From assembly GCF_001650875.1 (NCBI RefSeq), contig NZ_LXYI01000025.1:1-64000 (forward strand): DNA of 64,000 nucleotides, in the 5' to 3' direction. Source of the DNA: Sulfitobacter sp. EhC04 (GTDB lineage: Bacteria; Pseudomonadota; Alphaproteobacteria; Rhodobacterales; Rhodobacteraceae). The notes below the pieces were generated by a model, which saw nothing but the letters and a program-made list of their open reading frames with translations, did no database searches and had not been told where the DNA came from. Shown piece after piece: positions 17,432 to 25,570 of the stretch (position 1 is the stretch's first letter; each line of letters starts with the position of its first letter). Made by a program: the position numbers and the translations under genes.

Positions 17432-17597
17432 CGCCATTTGCCTCAGAGCCGCGAGGCGACGTTTTCCCGGTTCGCCCAGCGTGCCACCGGCGCGCGTCGG
17501 TGACTGGGAGAGCAACGGTTCGATTAGAGCCGCGAGGCAACGTTTTCCCAGTTCACCCAGCCTGCCGCAAAGCGGCGGGCGTCGGTGACTGGGAGAG
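17432..17597 (-). repeat. Two tandem ~84-bp units that repeat the 3' end of sodB
   Basis: Units at 17432-17512 and 17513-17597 lie directly downstream of sodB. On the minus strand each contains a copy of the last ~9-10 sodB codons with a stop: VNWENVASRL-stop in the nearer unit and ANRENVASRL-stop in the farther one. Both units also share the block ctcccagtcaccgacgc. Third-position changes (TCGCGG versus TCCCGT) show that the copies have diverged. The cgccatttgcctcagag stretch next to the genuine stop is repeated in the outer unit. Tandem duplication is the simplest explanation. Confidence 0.8.
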
Positions 17598-17608
17598 CGC
17601 CATTTGCC

Positions 17609-18208
17609 TCAGAGACGGGATGCAACGTTTTCCCAGTTCACAAGGTTGTCCAGGAAGTTGGACAGGTAGTCGGGACGCGCGTTGCGGAAGTCGATGTAGT
17701 AGGAATGTTCCCACACGTCGCAGCCCAGCAGTGCCGTCTGGCCAAAGCAGACCGGGTTCACGCCGTTTTCCGTCTTGGTGACCTTGAGGCCGCCATCGGT
17801 GTCCTTGACCAGCCAGGCCCAGCCGGAGCCGAACTGACCCGCACCCGCCGCCTTGAATTCATCCTTGAACTTGTCGACGGAGCCAAAGCTGTCGGTGATC
17901 GCCTTTTCCAGCTCACCGGGCATGGCGGTGCTGTCCGGGCCCATCATCTCCCAGAACTGGTTGTGGTTCCACAACTGGCTGATGTTGTTGAAAATTCCGT
18001 TCTGCGCGACGGCAGAGGCGTCGTAAGTGCCCTTGATGATTTCCTCAAGGGACTTGCCTTCCCACTCGGTGCCCTCAATCGCCTTGTTGCCGTTGGTGAC
18101 ATAGGCATTGTGGTGCTTGTCGTGGTGAAACTCCAGCGTTTCGGCGCTCATGCCCTTGGGGGCAAGCGCATCGTGGGCATAGGGAAGATCGGGAAGTTCA
18201 AAAGCCAT
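17609..18208 (-). CDS. sodB: Iron-type superoxide dismutase
   Basis: This 199-residue cytoplasmic enzyme converts superoxide to hydrogen peroxide and oxygen. Metal ligands sit in LEFHHDKHHNAYV (His near residue 27), SQLWNHNQFW (His near 75) and CDVWEHSYYIDFRNARPDY (Asp and His near 158-162). The Gln in SQLWNH is typical of iron-specific enzymes; manganese enzymes usually supply Gln from the later loop. The ATG at 18208 (MAFELPDLPYA) is preceded by AGGAGG at 8-bp spacing, so the in-frame TTG two codons earlier is not used. The 3' end has been duplicated downstream. Confidence 0.95.
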   Translation of the reverse strand: MAFELPDLPYAHDALAPKGMSAETLEFHHDKHHNAYVTNGNKAIEGTEWEGKSLEEIIKGTYDASAVAQNGIFNNISQLWNHNQFWEMMGPDSTAMPGELEKAITDSFGSVDKFKDEFKAAGAGQFGSGWAWLVKDTDGGLKVTKTENGVNPVCFGQTALLGCDVWEHSYYIDFRNARPDYLSNFLDNLVNWENVASRL

Positions 18209-18319
18209 GATCAAGGCCTCCTAAATTGCATTTCTCAGGTGTCACATGAAGTACGCATGACACATAGGTCAAGTGCACTCTATGACATCAACGCAGAAGA
18301 TCAGCAATTCGATGCATCT

Positions 18320-18739
18320 TCATTTGATTTTCTTGCACTGCCCTTCGGTAAAATATCTGCCGACATTTGACGGAACGATGGATTCCATTCTGATATGAAG
18401 CGTTTTCTTGTCAACGGACCCTTTATAGATCACCCGACCGATGCTGGTGCCATCGCGGAATTTCAGGCCCTTCAGCTCCCAGTCAAAGCGAACACGCTTG
18501 CCCTCGTTGCTGATCAGATTGATCGGAATCGGCACCTCGTGAAGTTCCATGATCGCACCATCAAATGCCGCCGGGTTGGTCCAGCCCTCGACGAAACTCA
18601 AATACATTCTGTCGCCAAACCCACCGTTGGTGTTCAGCTGCTTCAAGTTGCATTCAAGAGTAAAACCCTTGGCCGCCTGCACAGGCCCCACACCCGCCAG
18701 AACCGCCAGGCCAACCGCTAAACTCTTGATAAACTTCAT
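18320..18739 (-). CDS. Secreted hypothetical protein, paralogue A
   Basis: This 139-residue protein starts with a clear Sec signal peptide (MKFIKSLAVGLAVLAG, cleavage probably after VQA near residue 22). The mature part begins AKGFTLECNLKQ and ends FTEGQCKKIK. The two cysteines, near the beginning and end, could form a disulfide in the periplasm. The neighbour at 18771-19184 has the same plan (ECDLK at the start, GSCKIRDK at the end, similar middle), so the two are diverged tandem paralogues. I do not recognise the family. The base composition is more A/T-rich than its neighbours. Confidence 0.7.
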   Translation of the reverse strand: MKFIKSLAVGLAVLAGVGPVQAAKGFTLECNLKQLNTNGGFGDRMYLSFVEGWTNPAAFDGAIMELHEVPIPINLISNEGKRVRFDWELKGLKFRDGTSIGRVIYKGSVDKKTLHIRMESIVPSNVGRYFTEGQCKKIK

Positions 18740-18770
18740 ACCGCTATCTCTATTCCTGAAATCACCGCAA

Positions 18771-19184
18771 TTATTTGTCCCGTATCTTGCAACTGCCCTT
18801 GGCGGACCACCGCTGAGGATACGCCGCGGGTTTGGCCACAACCGAAACAGCATGCGTCGCGGAATTCAGGTTCGCGAAGTAGCGGAATGTCGGTATGTAA
18901 TTGCCAGCGTCGTCCTTGGCGTTCGCGACGGTCCAATTGATGCGCAGGTTGTCCCCGCGCCGGGTGACCTTTGCCTCCGCAGGTCCGTCCAGAAAGGCCA
19001 GCGTGATACCGTCGATCACCTTTGCCCCGCCGTCGTCTTCAATAACAAAGGCCATCTTGGGCGAAACCCAGCCATTGTGGATGCGAGTCTTGAGATCACA
19101 TTCGAAGAGGGTCGCAGCCTGGGCAACGCCCGCAGCAGCCATGAGCACGAAAGCCGCGCCCGTCAATGAACGTCCAATGGTCAC
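18771..19184 (-). CDS. Secreted hypothetical protein, paralogue B
   Basis: This 137-residue protein has a signal peptide (MTIGRSLTGAAFVLMAAAG, cleavage after AQA near residue 23), mature start ATLFECDLKTR and end SAKGSCKIRDK. The pairing of one Cys near each end matches paralogue A, which lies 31 bp downstream on the same strand. Shared spaced features include a MxFxxED/SFVEG segment, a 'hxNWT'/'FDWEL' strand and the terminal GxCK. The likely place is the periplasm. No function is known, and no enzyme motif is visible. Confidence 0.7.
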   Translation of the reverse strand: MTIGRSLTGAAFVLMAAAGVAQAATLFECDLKTRIHNGWVSPKMAFVIEDDGGAKVIDGITLAFLDGPAEAKVTRRGDNLRINWTVANAKDDAGNYIPTFRYFANLNSATHAVSVVAKPAAYPQRWSAKGSCKIRDK

Positions 19185-19254
19185 CTGAACTGCCCCGCAC
19201 TCATTACACGAACTGGTTTTAAATCGCGAATGGCGGGGCAGGTCAAGGAATGTG

Positions 19255-19827
19255 TCAGGCGTAGTGACGTACTTCGGAACCCGGCATGGCGGCGTCTTTC
19301 AGCAGATCGAACATATATTGCGCGACCGACCGGAAGCAGACGATGCGTGCCGATCTGCCATCCGGCATCCAGAAGGCGGCAGGCACCTGGGCAAAGCGGG
19401 TGCGGCGGAACATGGTGCCGTTGAACTGATCCGGGTGCATGTCGACCGGGGCCAGCTTGGCAATGACCTCGCGCAGATGGTCGCCCGTGATGTCGAACAC
19501 CGCCCGCGCGTCAGAGACGTTGACCGCCAGCGCGTGGCTGCCCGCCAATTTCTCTTGCAGGTCCGCCAGACGGGCGTGCACGTCCGCATAGGGGCACATG
19601 ATCAGCAATTCGTCCGACGACATCCAGGCGATGCCCTGGCTGCCTTCGGTGTTGCACTGGCCCTGTTCGGGCAGGTTGACCCCGCCCGCAGCCACCGCAG
19701 CCTTGCCTAGCACCTTGTCCGACAGATCGCCGCGCAGGGTGACCATGCCGATGGGGCCGATTTCGGATACTCTCACTAGACCGGTGTCGTCAAAGATATT
19801 CTTGAGCGCGCTTACAGGATCAGACAT
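19255..19827 (-). CDS. soxG: Sarcosine oxidase gamma subunit
   Basis: This is the 190-residue gamma subunit of heterotetrameric sarcosine oxidase, which demethylates sarcosine to glycine with transfer of the methyl carbon to tetrahydrofolate. The start MSDPVSALKNIF is preferred over an in-frame ATG eight codons upstream because it agrees with the family. Family-like stretches are IAWMSSDELLIM, VNVSDARAVFDITG and PDQFNGTMFRRTRFAQVPAAFW. The gene overlaps the end of soxA by 8 bp, as expected for the last gene of the soxBDAG operon. Confidence 0.9.
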   Translation of the reverse strand: MSDPVSALKNIFDDTGLVRVSEIGPIGMVTLRGDLSDKVLGKAAVAAGGVNLPEQGQCNTEGSQGIAWMSSDELLIMCPYADVHARLADLQEKLAGSHALAVNVSDARAVFDITGDHLREVIAKLAPVDMHPDQFNGTMFRRTRFAQVPAAFWMPDGRSARIVCFRSVAQYMFDLLKDAAMPGSEVRHYA

Positions 19828-22800
19828 TCTGCTTTTCCCCGTCCTTGTCATAGAAAACCGGATCGACGATCCGTGCCTCGTACACCTTGCCGTCCACGCC
19901 GGGGAAGCTCAGCACTTCGCCCATGCGGTCGGGTCCGTGATGGACCAGCCCCATGGCGATCCCCTTGCCCAGGTTGGGCGAATGATAGGTGGAGGTCACA
20001 CGGCCCACGGTGTTGCGCTGACCGTTGTCGTTGGTCCCTTCGCCCACCGCATAGGCCCCGTCCGGCAGGGTGCTGCCGTCGGTGGTCTCCAGCCCGACCA
20101 GTTGCCAGCGTTCCGGGTCGGCCATGTGGCTGCGCGCCTGCGCACGCTTGCCAAGATAGTCATCTTTCTTCTTGGAAATCGCCCAGCTCAGCCCCAGATC
20201 CTGCGGGATCACGGTGCCGTCGCTTTCGTCCCCGATCATGATAAAGCCTTTTTCGGCGCGCAGGATGTGCAGCGCCTCGGTGCCATAGGGCATCACCCCC
20301 AGATCGGCACCCACCGCCATCAGCGCATCCCACAGGGCCTGCCCGTGGCTGGCATCGACCGCGATCTCATAGCTCAGTTCGCCCGAGAAGGAGATGCGGT
20401 AGACCCTGCAGTTGAACCCGCCCAGCGTGCCATCTGCCCAATCCATGAAGCCCAGCGTTTCCTTGCTGACATCCATGCCGCCCAGCCGTTCCAGCGCCTG
20501 CCGGGCATTGGGGCCGACCACGGCGATCTGCGCGTATTGTTCGGTCACATTGGCGACATAGACCTGCCAGTCCCACCATTCGGTCTGCAGCCATTCCTCC
20601 ATATGGGCATGGATGCTTTCAGCACCGCCGGTGGTGGTGTGGCACAGCCATGTATCTTCGTCGATCCGTGCGACAACACCGTCGTCGATCAGGAAACCGT
20701 TTTCGTTGCACATCAGGCCATAGCGGCATTTGCCCGGCTTCAGGGTCGACATCATGTTGGTGTAAAGCATGTCGAGGAAACGGCCCGCGTCCGGCCCCTT
20801 GACGATGATCTTGCCAAGGGTGGAGGCATCGAGCAGCCCGAGGTTCTCGCGCACGTTCTTCACTTCGCGCATGACCGCGTCATGGGTGCTTTCCAGCCCA
20901 CGGGTATAGGCGTAGGTCCTGCGCCACTGGCCCACTGGCTCCCAAATGGCACCGTTGGCGTCGTGCCAATCGTGCATCGGGGTGCGGCGCAGCGGCTGGA
21001 AGGTGGCACCACGCGCCCCGCCGCCGATCGCACCCATGGATATGGGGTGATAGGGCGGGCGGAACGTGGTGGTGCCGACAGTTGGGATCTCTGCATCCAG
21101 CGCGCCGGCCAGCGTGGCAAGCCCGTTGATATTGCTGAGTTTCCCCTGATCCGTCGCCATGCCCAGCGTGGTGTAGCGTTTGGCGTGTTCGACGCTGACG
21201 AACCCCTCTTGCGCGGCCAGCCGCACGTCGGAGACCTTGACGTCGTTCTGGTAGTCCAGCCAGGTCTTTTCGCGCAGCTTGGCACCCGCGCCGTGGGGCA
21301 TCATCCAGACCGGGGCCATCGGCGCTTCCTCGCGGCGGGCAGCGTTGGGGGGGCTGATGTCGCGGGGCAGCTTGAAGCCCAGTGTCGTCATCACGCCATC
21401 CGCCGCCGCGTGGGCGTCGTGCAGCACGTCGTCCAGCGGGAACATGCCCGAAGCCGCCCCGGCGGTGGTGACAAAGCCAACACCATCGGCACCCTTTGGC
21501 GGGTTATCCACATCCGGGCTGAAACAGGCACGTTTGCTGTCCCAGCGCAGTTTGCCGCCGCAATGGGACCACAGGTGCACCACCGGCGACCAGCCGCCGG
21601 ACATGGCAACCGCATCGCAGGCGATCTCTTCCAGCACCGCGCCTTCGCCCGCTTGCGAACAGATGGCGATACCGGTCACCCGCTTGCCGCCCTTCACAGC
21701 GGAAATCGCATGGCCCATCAGGATGCGGATACCCAGGGCACGGGCCTGCGCGACCAGTTCGCTGTCCTGCGGCAGGACCCGCGCATCGAGGATCGCAGGC
21801 ACGTCGAGGCCCGCATGCTTGAGCGCAATTGCCGTAAGGTAAGCGTTGTCATTGTTGGTGACCAAGACGGTGCGGTCACCGACGGACACGCCGAAGTTCA
21901 CCAGATAATCGCGCATGGCCCCGGCCAGCATCACACCGGGAATATCGTTTCCGGCAAAGCTGAGAGGGCGTTCGATGGCCCCGGTGGCGGTGATCACGTG
22001 ACCTGCCCGGATGCGCCACAACCGGTGGCGCGGACCGGCGTTTTCCGGCACGTGATCAGTCAGTTGCTCATAGCCCAGGACATAGCCGTGGTCATAGACC
22101 CCTGCCCCCATGGTGCGCAGGCGCAGCTGGACATTCTCCATCTCCGAAAGCTCTGCTAGAATTTCCTCCACGAACTTATCCACAGGCTTGCCATCGACGG
22201 TGCCACCATCGACCGGCGCGCGGCCGCCAAAGTGGTTTGTCTGCTCAAGCAGCAGCACACGCGCGCCGCTGCGGCCTGCGGTGCGCGCGGCCTCAAGCCC
22301 CGCGACCCCGCCGCCGACGATCAGAACGTCGCAGAAGGCGTGGAAGTGTTCGTAGGTATCCGCGTCGCGCGCTTTGGGCGCCTTGCCCAGACCGGCGGAG
22401 TGGCGGATGAAGGGCTCATAGACATGTTTCCAGAAACTGCGCGGATACATGAACATCTTGTAGTAAAAACCCGCGGGCAGGAATCTGCTGAGGTGGGTGT
22501 TGATCGCGCCCACGTCGAACTCCAGGCTGGGCCAGTGGTTCTGGCTTGCCGCTTCCAACCCGTCGAAAAGCTCTGTGGTGGTGACGCGCTGGTTCGGCTC
22601 GAACCGTCCTTCGCTGCCAAGATTGACCAATGCGTTGGGTTCTTCGGGGCCCGCGGCAACCACGCCGCGCGGGCGGTGGTACTTGAACGACCGACCCATC
22701 AGCATCTGGTCGTTTGCCAGCAGCGCCGAGGCAAGCGTATCGCCCTCATAACCGCGCAACTGCTTGCCGTTGAAGGTGAAATTCAACGGTTTGGCGGTGT

Positions 22801-22837
22801 TCAGCAGGCGTCCGCCTGTGGCCAGTCTGGTGCTCAT
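19820..22837 (-). CDS. soxA: Sarcosine oxidase alpha subunit
   Basis: This 1,005-residue subunit holds the NAD+ site and the folate-binding half of the heterotetrameric enzyme. Residues ~20-100 are a 2Fe-2S-ferredoxin-like fold (NGKQLRGYEGDTLASALLAN). Residues ~168-190 are the Rossmann GGG motif (VLIVGGGVAGLEAA). From about 620 to the end there is an aminomethyltransferase (GcvT-like) domain that binds tetrahydrofolate. The start at MSTRLATGGRLLN is chosen by family agreement; the longer frame upstream crosses soxD. It is fourth in the operon soxB, TM protein, soxD, soxA, soxG. Confidence 0.95.
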   Translation of the reverse strand: MSTRLATGGRLLNTAKPLNFTFNGKQLRGYEGDTLASALLANDQMLMGRSFKYHRPRGVVAAGPEEPNALVNLGSEGRFEPNQRVTTTELFDGLEAASQNHWPSLEFDVGAINTHLSRFLPAGFYYKMFMYPRSFWKHVYEPFIRHSAGLGKAPKARDADTYEHFHAFCDVLIVGGGVAGLEAARTAGRSGARVLLLEQTNHFGGRAPVDGGTVDGKPVDKFVEEILAELSEMENVQLRLRTMGAGVYDHGYVLGYEQLTDHVPENAGPRHRLWRIRAGHVITATGAIERPLSFAGNDIPGVMLAGAMRDYLVNFGVSVGDRTVLVTNNDNAYLTAIALKHAGLDVPAILDARVLPQDSELVAQARALGIRILMGHAISAVKGGKRVTGIAICSQAGEGAVLEEIACDAVAMSGGWSPVVHLWSHCGGKLRWDSKRACFSPDVDNPPKGADGVGFVTTAGAASGMFPLDDVLHDAHAAADGVMTTLGFKLPRDISPPNAARREEAPMAPVWMMPHGAGAKLREKTWLDYQNDVKVSDVRLAAQEGFVSVEHAKRYTTLGMATDQGKLSNINGLATLAGALDAEIPTVGTTTFRPPYHPISMGAIGGGARGATFQPLRRTPMHDWHDANGAIWEPVGQWRRTYAYTRGLESTHDAVMREVKNVRENLGLLDASTLGKIIVKGPDAGRFLDMLYTNMMSTLKPGKCRYGLMCNENGFLIDDGVVARIDEDTWLCHTTTGGAESIHAHMEEWLQTEWWDWQVYVANVTEQYAQIAVVGPNARQALERLGGMDVSKETLGFMDWADGTLGGFNCRVYRISFSGELSYEIAVDASHGQALWDALMAVGADLGVMPYGTEALHILRAEKGFIMIGDESDGTVIPQDLGLSWAISKKKDDYLGKRAQARSHMADPERWQLVGLETTDGSTLPDGAYAVGEGTNDNGQRNTVGRVTSTYHSPNLGKGIAMGLVHHGPDRMGEVLSFPGVDGKVYEARIVDPVFYDKDGEKQNV

Positions 22838-22854
22838 GAACGCGAACCTTTGTG

Positions 22855-22900
22855 CGGGCGGAGGCTGCGAGTGCCTCCGGCGGGAGTATTTTGTGGCATA
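22855..22900. repeat. Short GC-rich hairpin between soxD and soxA
   Basis: GGAGGC (22860-22865) pairs with GCCTCC (22873-22878), followed by ggcgggagtatttt. From memory, gcctccggcgggagtattt-type sequences are very common between genes in Rhodobacterales; I cannot count copies from this window. It lies in the 82-bp gap between soxD and soxA and could modulate the soxD:soxA mRNA ratio. Confidence 0.5.
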
Positions 22901-22919
22901 AGGAAACGGGGGGCCGGGA

Positions 22920-23249
22920 TCATCTTGCCGGGCCTGCTGCGGTATCGGGACGCCGGTCATGGATGATGTCCATGATCTCCTGCGGGGGCTCGGTGGTCTG
23001 GGCGCTGTAGCTGCCAAAGACTTCAAGCGTCATGGTGCAGCGCGCGACGTGGAACCATTTGCCACAGCCGTACTGGTGTCGCCAGCGTTCGAAATGCACG
23101 CCCTTGGGGTTCTTGCGCATGAAAAGATAGCCTTCGAATTCATCCTCGGATGAACCGGGGCCAAAGCGTTTCAGATGCGCCTCGCCGTGGGCGTGGAATT
23201 CTGTTTCCTCGGCGGTGACGCCGCAGCAGGGGCAATGGATGGTCAGCAT
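22920..23249 (-). CDS. soxD: Sarcosine oxidase delta subunit
   Basis: This 109-residue zinc-binding subunit completes the heterotetramer. Cys6 and Cys9 (MLTIHCPCCG) with His58 and Cys62 (RHQYGCGKW) match the three-Cys/one-His zinc site known for delta subunits. DEFEGYLFMRKNPKGVHFERWRH is the family core. It lies 111 bp after the small membrane protein gene and 82 bp before soxA. Confidence 0.93.
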   Translation of the reverse strand: MLTIHCPCCGVTAEETEFHAHGEAHLKRFGPGSSEDEFEGYLFMRKNPKGVHFERWRHQYGCGKWFHVARCTMTLEVFGSYSAQTTEPPQEIMDIIHDRRPDTAAGPAR

Positions 23250-23360
23250 GGCGATGTCCCGTGAAATTGGGGCGCGGGCAGGCGCGAAAAGGACGTGGAG
23301 ACGGCAAAAAGGCCGATGCCCATGGGGGCATCAGCCTGAGTGCAGGTGGTGTGGTTGGTC

Positions 23361-23690
23361 TTAGTCGCTTGCGGCAGGCGCAGTTTCGCCGCCACCGGAG
23401 TTCTCCGTGGCAGGAGCAGGCGCTTCGCTGTCGGCTGCTGGCGCATCGGCGGCTGGTGCTGTTGCAGCAGGCTCTGCGCCTTCGACGGTGATGTTGACAT
23501 CATCTGCGCCACTGGTGACGCCGTCATTGCCGCCGCCAAAGACGAAATAGGCAAGAACCGCGACGACAAGAACCAGCGCCGCGACGATGATGCCGACGTT
23601 GTTGCCACCAGACGTGGTGGTTGTGGTTGTTGTGGTGTTACGCTCCGCCGTGGTGCGATGTTCCGGGTCAGTGTTCTCTGGGTGTGCCAT
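23361..23690 (-). CDS. Single-pass membrane protein of unknown function inside the sox operon
   Basis: This 109-residue protein has an odd composition. A short polar N-terminus with eight consecutive threonines leads to one membrane helix at about residues 32-52 (VGIIVAALVLVVAVLAYFVF). The remaining ~55 residues are Ala/Pro/Glu/Asp-rich and look disordered (VEGAEPAATAPAADAPAADS), probably periplasmic. GAAGGAG precedes the ATG at good spacing, and the codon use resembles the neighbours, so I judge it real. It is not a sarcosine oxidase subunit. Whether it shares the sox transcript or is an unrelated insertion cannot be told from sequence. Confidence 0.65.
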   Translation of the reverse strand: MAHPENTDPEHRTTAERNTTTTTTTTSGGNNVGIIVAALVLVVAVLAYFVFGGGNDGVTSGADDVNITVEGAEPAATAPAADAPAADSEAPAPATENSGGGETAPAASD

Positions 23691-23826
23691 GAATTTGTTT
23701 CTCCTTCGTATCCCTCGTTCCGGGATTCAACGAAGGAAGCGACAGGCCGGTTCCGGGCAGCGCACCGCGCCGGCGTAATATCGCCTGCGCTGCGGCGATT
23801 CCGGGAAAACAACGGATGCGCGGCCA

Positions 23827-25071
23827 TCAGTGCGCCACCCCCGCCGCGACGGATTCGTCAATAAAACGGCCTTCGGTAAAGCGATTCAGCCCAAAGGCGT
23901 CGGTCAGCGGCGAGTGGCCCTTGGCGATCAGCTCGGCCATGGCCCAGCCCGATCCGGGGATCGCCTTGAACCCGCCGGTGCCCCAGCCACAATTGACAAA
24001 GACACCCTCGACCGGGGTCTTGGACAGGATGGGGGAACGGTCGCCGGTCACATCGACGATCCCGCCCCACTGGCGCAGCATCTTGAGGCGCGACACCATC
24101 GGGAAGGTCTCGATCAGCGCACGCACGGTTTCCTCGATGTGGTGGAAGGACCCGCGCTGGGTGTAGTTGTTGTAGCCGTCGGTGCCGCCGCCGATGACCA
24201 TCTCGCCCTTGTCGGACTGCGACATGTAGCCGTGCACGGTATTGGCCATCACGACCACGTCCATGCAGGGTTTGATCGGCTCTGACACCAGCGCCTGAAG
24301 GGCCACGGATTCAATCGGCAGACGGAAGCCCGCCATGTCGGCCAGATGCCCTGAATGGCCCGCAACGACCATGCCCAGCTTGTCACAGTCGATGTCGCCA
24401 CGGGTGGTGGAAACGCCGGTGACCTTGCCAGCCGTCTGGCGGATGCCGGTCACTTCGCATTTCTGGATCACATCCATGCCCATGTCGGAACAGGCCCGCG
24501 CATAGCCCCAGGCCACCGCGTCATGCCGCGCAGTGCCGCCACGCGCCTGCCACAGCCCGCCCAGCACCGGATAGCGCGGCCCGTCCAGGTCGATGATCGG
24601 CACCAGTTCCTTGACTCGGCTAGGGCTGATAAATTCGGTCGGCACGCCTTGCAGCGCATTGGCATGGGCGGTGCGCTTGTAGCCGCGCACCTCATGCTCT
24701 GTCTGGGCCAGCATGATCACGCCACGCGGGCTGAACATCACGTTGTAGTTCAGGTCCTGGCTCATTGTCTCATAGAGCGAGCGCGACTTTTCGTAGATCG
24801 CCGCTGACGGGTCCTGCAGGTAGTTCGAGCGGATGATGGTGGTGTTGCGGCCGGTGTTGCCGCCGCCGAGCCAGCCCTTTTCCAGGATCGCCACATTGGT
24901 GATGCCAAAGTTCTTGCCCAGGTAATAAGCCGTGGCCAGCCCGTGCCCGCCTGCGCCGATGATGATCACGTCATAGCGCTTTTTCGGCGCGGCATCACGC
25001 CAGGCTCGGGTCCAGCCGCTGTGGTGGCGCATCGCTTCGCGGGCCACTGCAAAAACGGAATATTTCTTCAT
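23827..25071 (-). CDS. soxB: Sarcosine oxidase beta subunit
   Basis: This 414-residue flavoprotein subunit oxidises sarcosine. A dinucleotide-binding motif at about residues 33-50 (DVIIIGAGGHGLATAYYLG) binds FAD. The His in TARHDAVAWGYARA is in the position where the family covalently holds FMN (inferred by family comparison). The C-terminal GWGTGGFKAIPGSGWAMAELIA is characteristic of DAO-type oxidases. It is the first gene of the leftward operon; the promoter should lie in the 200 bp to its right, between it and the MITE-like element. Confidence 0.95.
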   Translation of the reverse strand: MKKYSVFAVAREAMRHHSGWTRAWRDAAPKKRYDVIIIGAGGHGLATAYYLGKNFGITNVAILEKGWLGGGNTGRNTTIIRSNYLQDPSAAIYEKSRSLYETMSQDLNYNVMFSPRGVIMLAQTEHEVRGYKRTAHANALQGVPTEFISPSRVKELVPIIDLDGPRYPVLGGLWQARGGTARHDAVAWGYARACSDMGMDVIQKCEVTGIRQTAGKVTGVSTTRGDIDCDKLGMVVAGHSGHLADMAGFRLPIESVALQALVSEPIKPCMDVVVMANTVHGYMSQSDKGEMVIGGGTDGYNNYTQRGSFHHIEETVRALIETFPMVSRLKMLRQWGGIVDVTGDRSPILSKTPVEGVFVNCGWGTGGFKAIPGSGWAMAELIAKGHSPLTDAFGLNRFTEGRFIDESVAAGVAH

Positions 25072-25267
25072 GCTCTCAGGGTCCCTGCTTGGCTGGAGTA
25101 GGCAGATTCGGGTCGGGCGCGGTCGCTTACCCCGTTCTGGCTATCTTGGCCAAAAAAAGAATAATGGCCACGGCACTCCTTGGCAAATTTGCGACATGGG
25201 TCGCGATTGTTGCGGACGCGCCGGGAGGGTGGTCAAAATGTCCCCTTTTGTGCATGGGGTTGAATGA
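25072..25267. other. Upstream region of soxB
   Basis: This stretch of about 200 bp lies between the soxB start and the MITE-like element. It must hold the promoter of the sarcosine oxidase operon. I see TGGCCA twice around an A/G-rich tract (about 25154-25176) but no confident promoter boxes and no gene. Confidence 0.4.
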
Positions 25268-25538
25268 CTAGGGCCTGTGGACGTTCATCTTCCGCCACCC
25301 GCGCGAGTCGGATTTTGCCGCTGGCGCTCTGATTTGAGTGCAGCAATGTGATCATTGGAAGCGAAAATCCGAGATGGCAGAGGCAAAATCCGCCGCGCCC
25401 TGCAAGGGTTTCGCCAAAATTGCCCATTTCTGCGTTAAGAGAGCTTGAAATAGCTGGCTATTCCTGCGCTCTCTTGCCTGGAACTGAGCAATTTTGGACT
25501 GAAACGGGTGGTGGAAGATGAACGTCCACAGGCCCTAG
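25268..25538 (+). mobile_element. Complete MITE-like element with 34-bp terminal inverted repeats
   Basis: The left end 25268-25301 (ctagggcctgtggacgttca...) and the reverse complement of 25505-25538 agree at 33 of 34 positions. The 271-bp element has no transposase and no long frame. The outermost CTAG at both ends is palindromic, so it is either part of the repeat or a 4-bp target duplication; IS5-group and IS630-type elements both favour TA-centred targets. Inside, further paired blocks (ccaaaattgc/gcaattttgg; cggattttgcc/ggcaaaatccg) would let the whole fold. A truncated relative is at 6258-6351. Confidence 0.82.
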
Positions 25539-25570
25539 GTATTCTTGAATTCGAATCTGTCGGGGACTGC

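Noticed and set aside
17432-17640. Repeated units after sodB considered as a CRISPR array
   Set aside because: The units are ~84 bp, only two plus the gene end, diverged, and derive from sodB coding sequence. There is no short repeat-spacer rhythm and no cas gene.
19598-22159. An 853-codon open frame antisense to soxA
   Set aside because: The composition is that of a GC-rich shadow frame, with no motif and no ribosome-binding site; soxA on the other strand is certain.
25508-25570. Longer N-terminus for CcmI starting inside the MITE end
   Set aside because: The 21 extra residues are encoded by the terminal inverted repeat and lack family similarity. The ATG at 25571 begins the conserved membrane helix.
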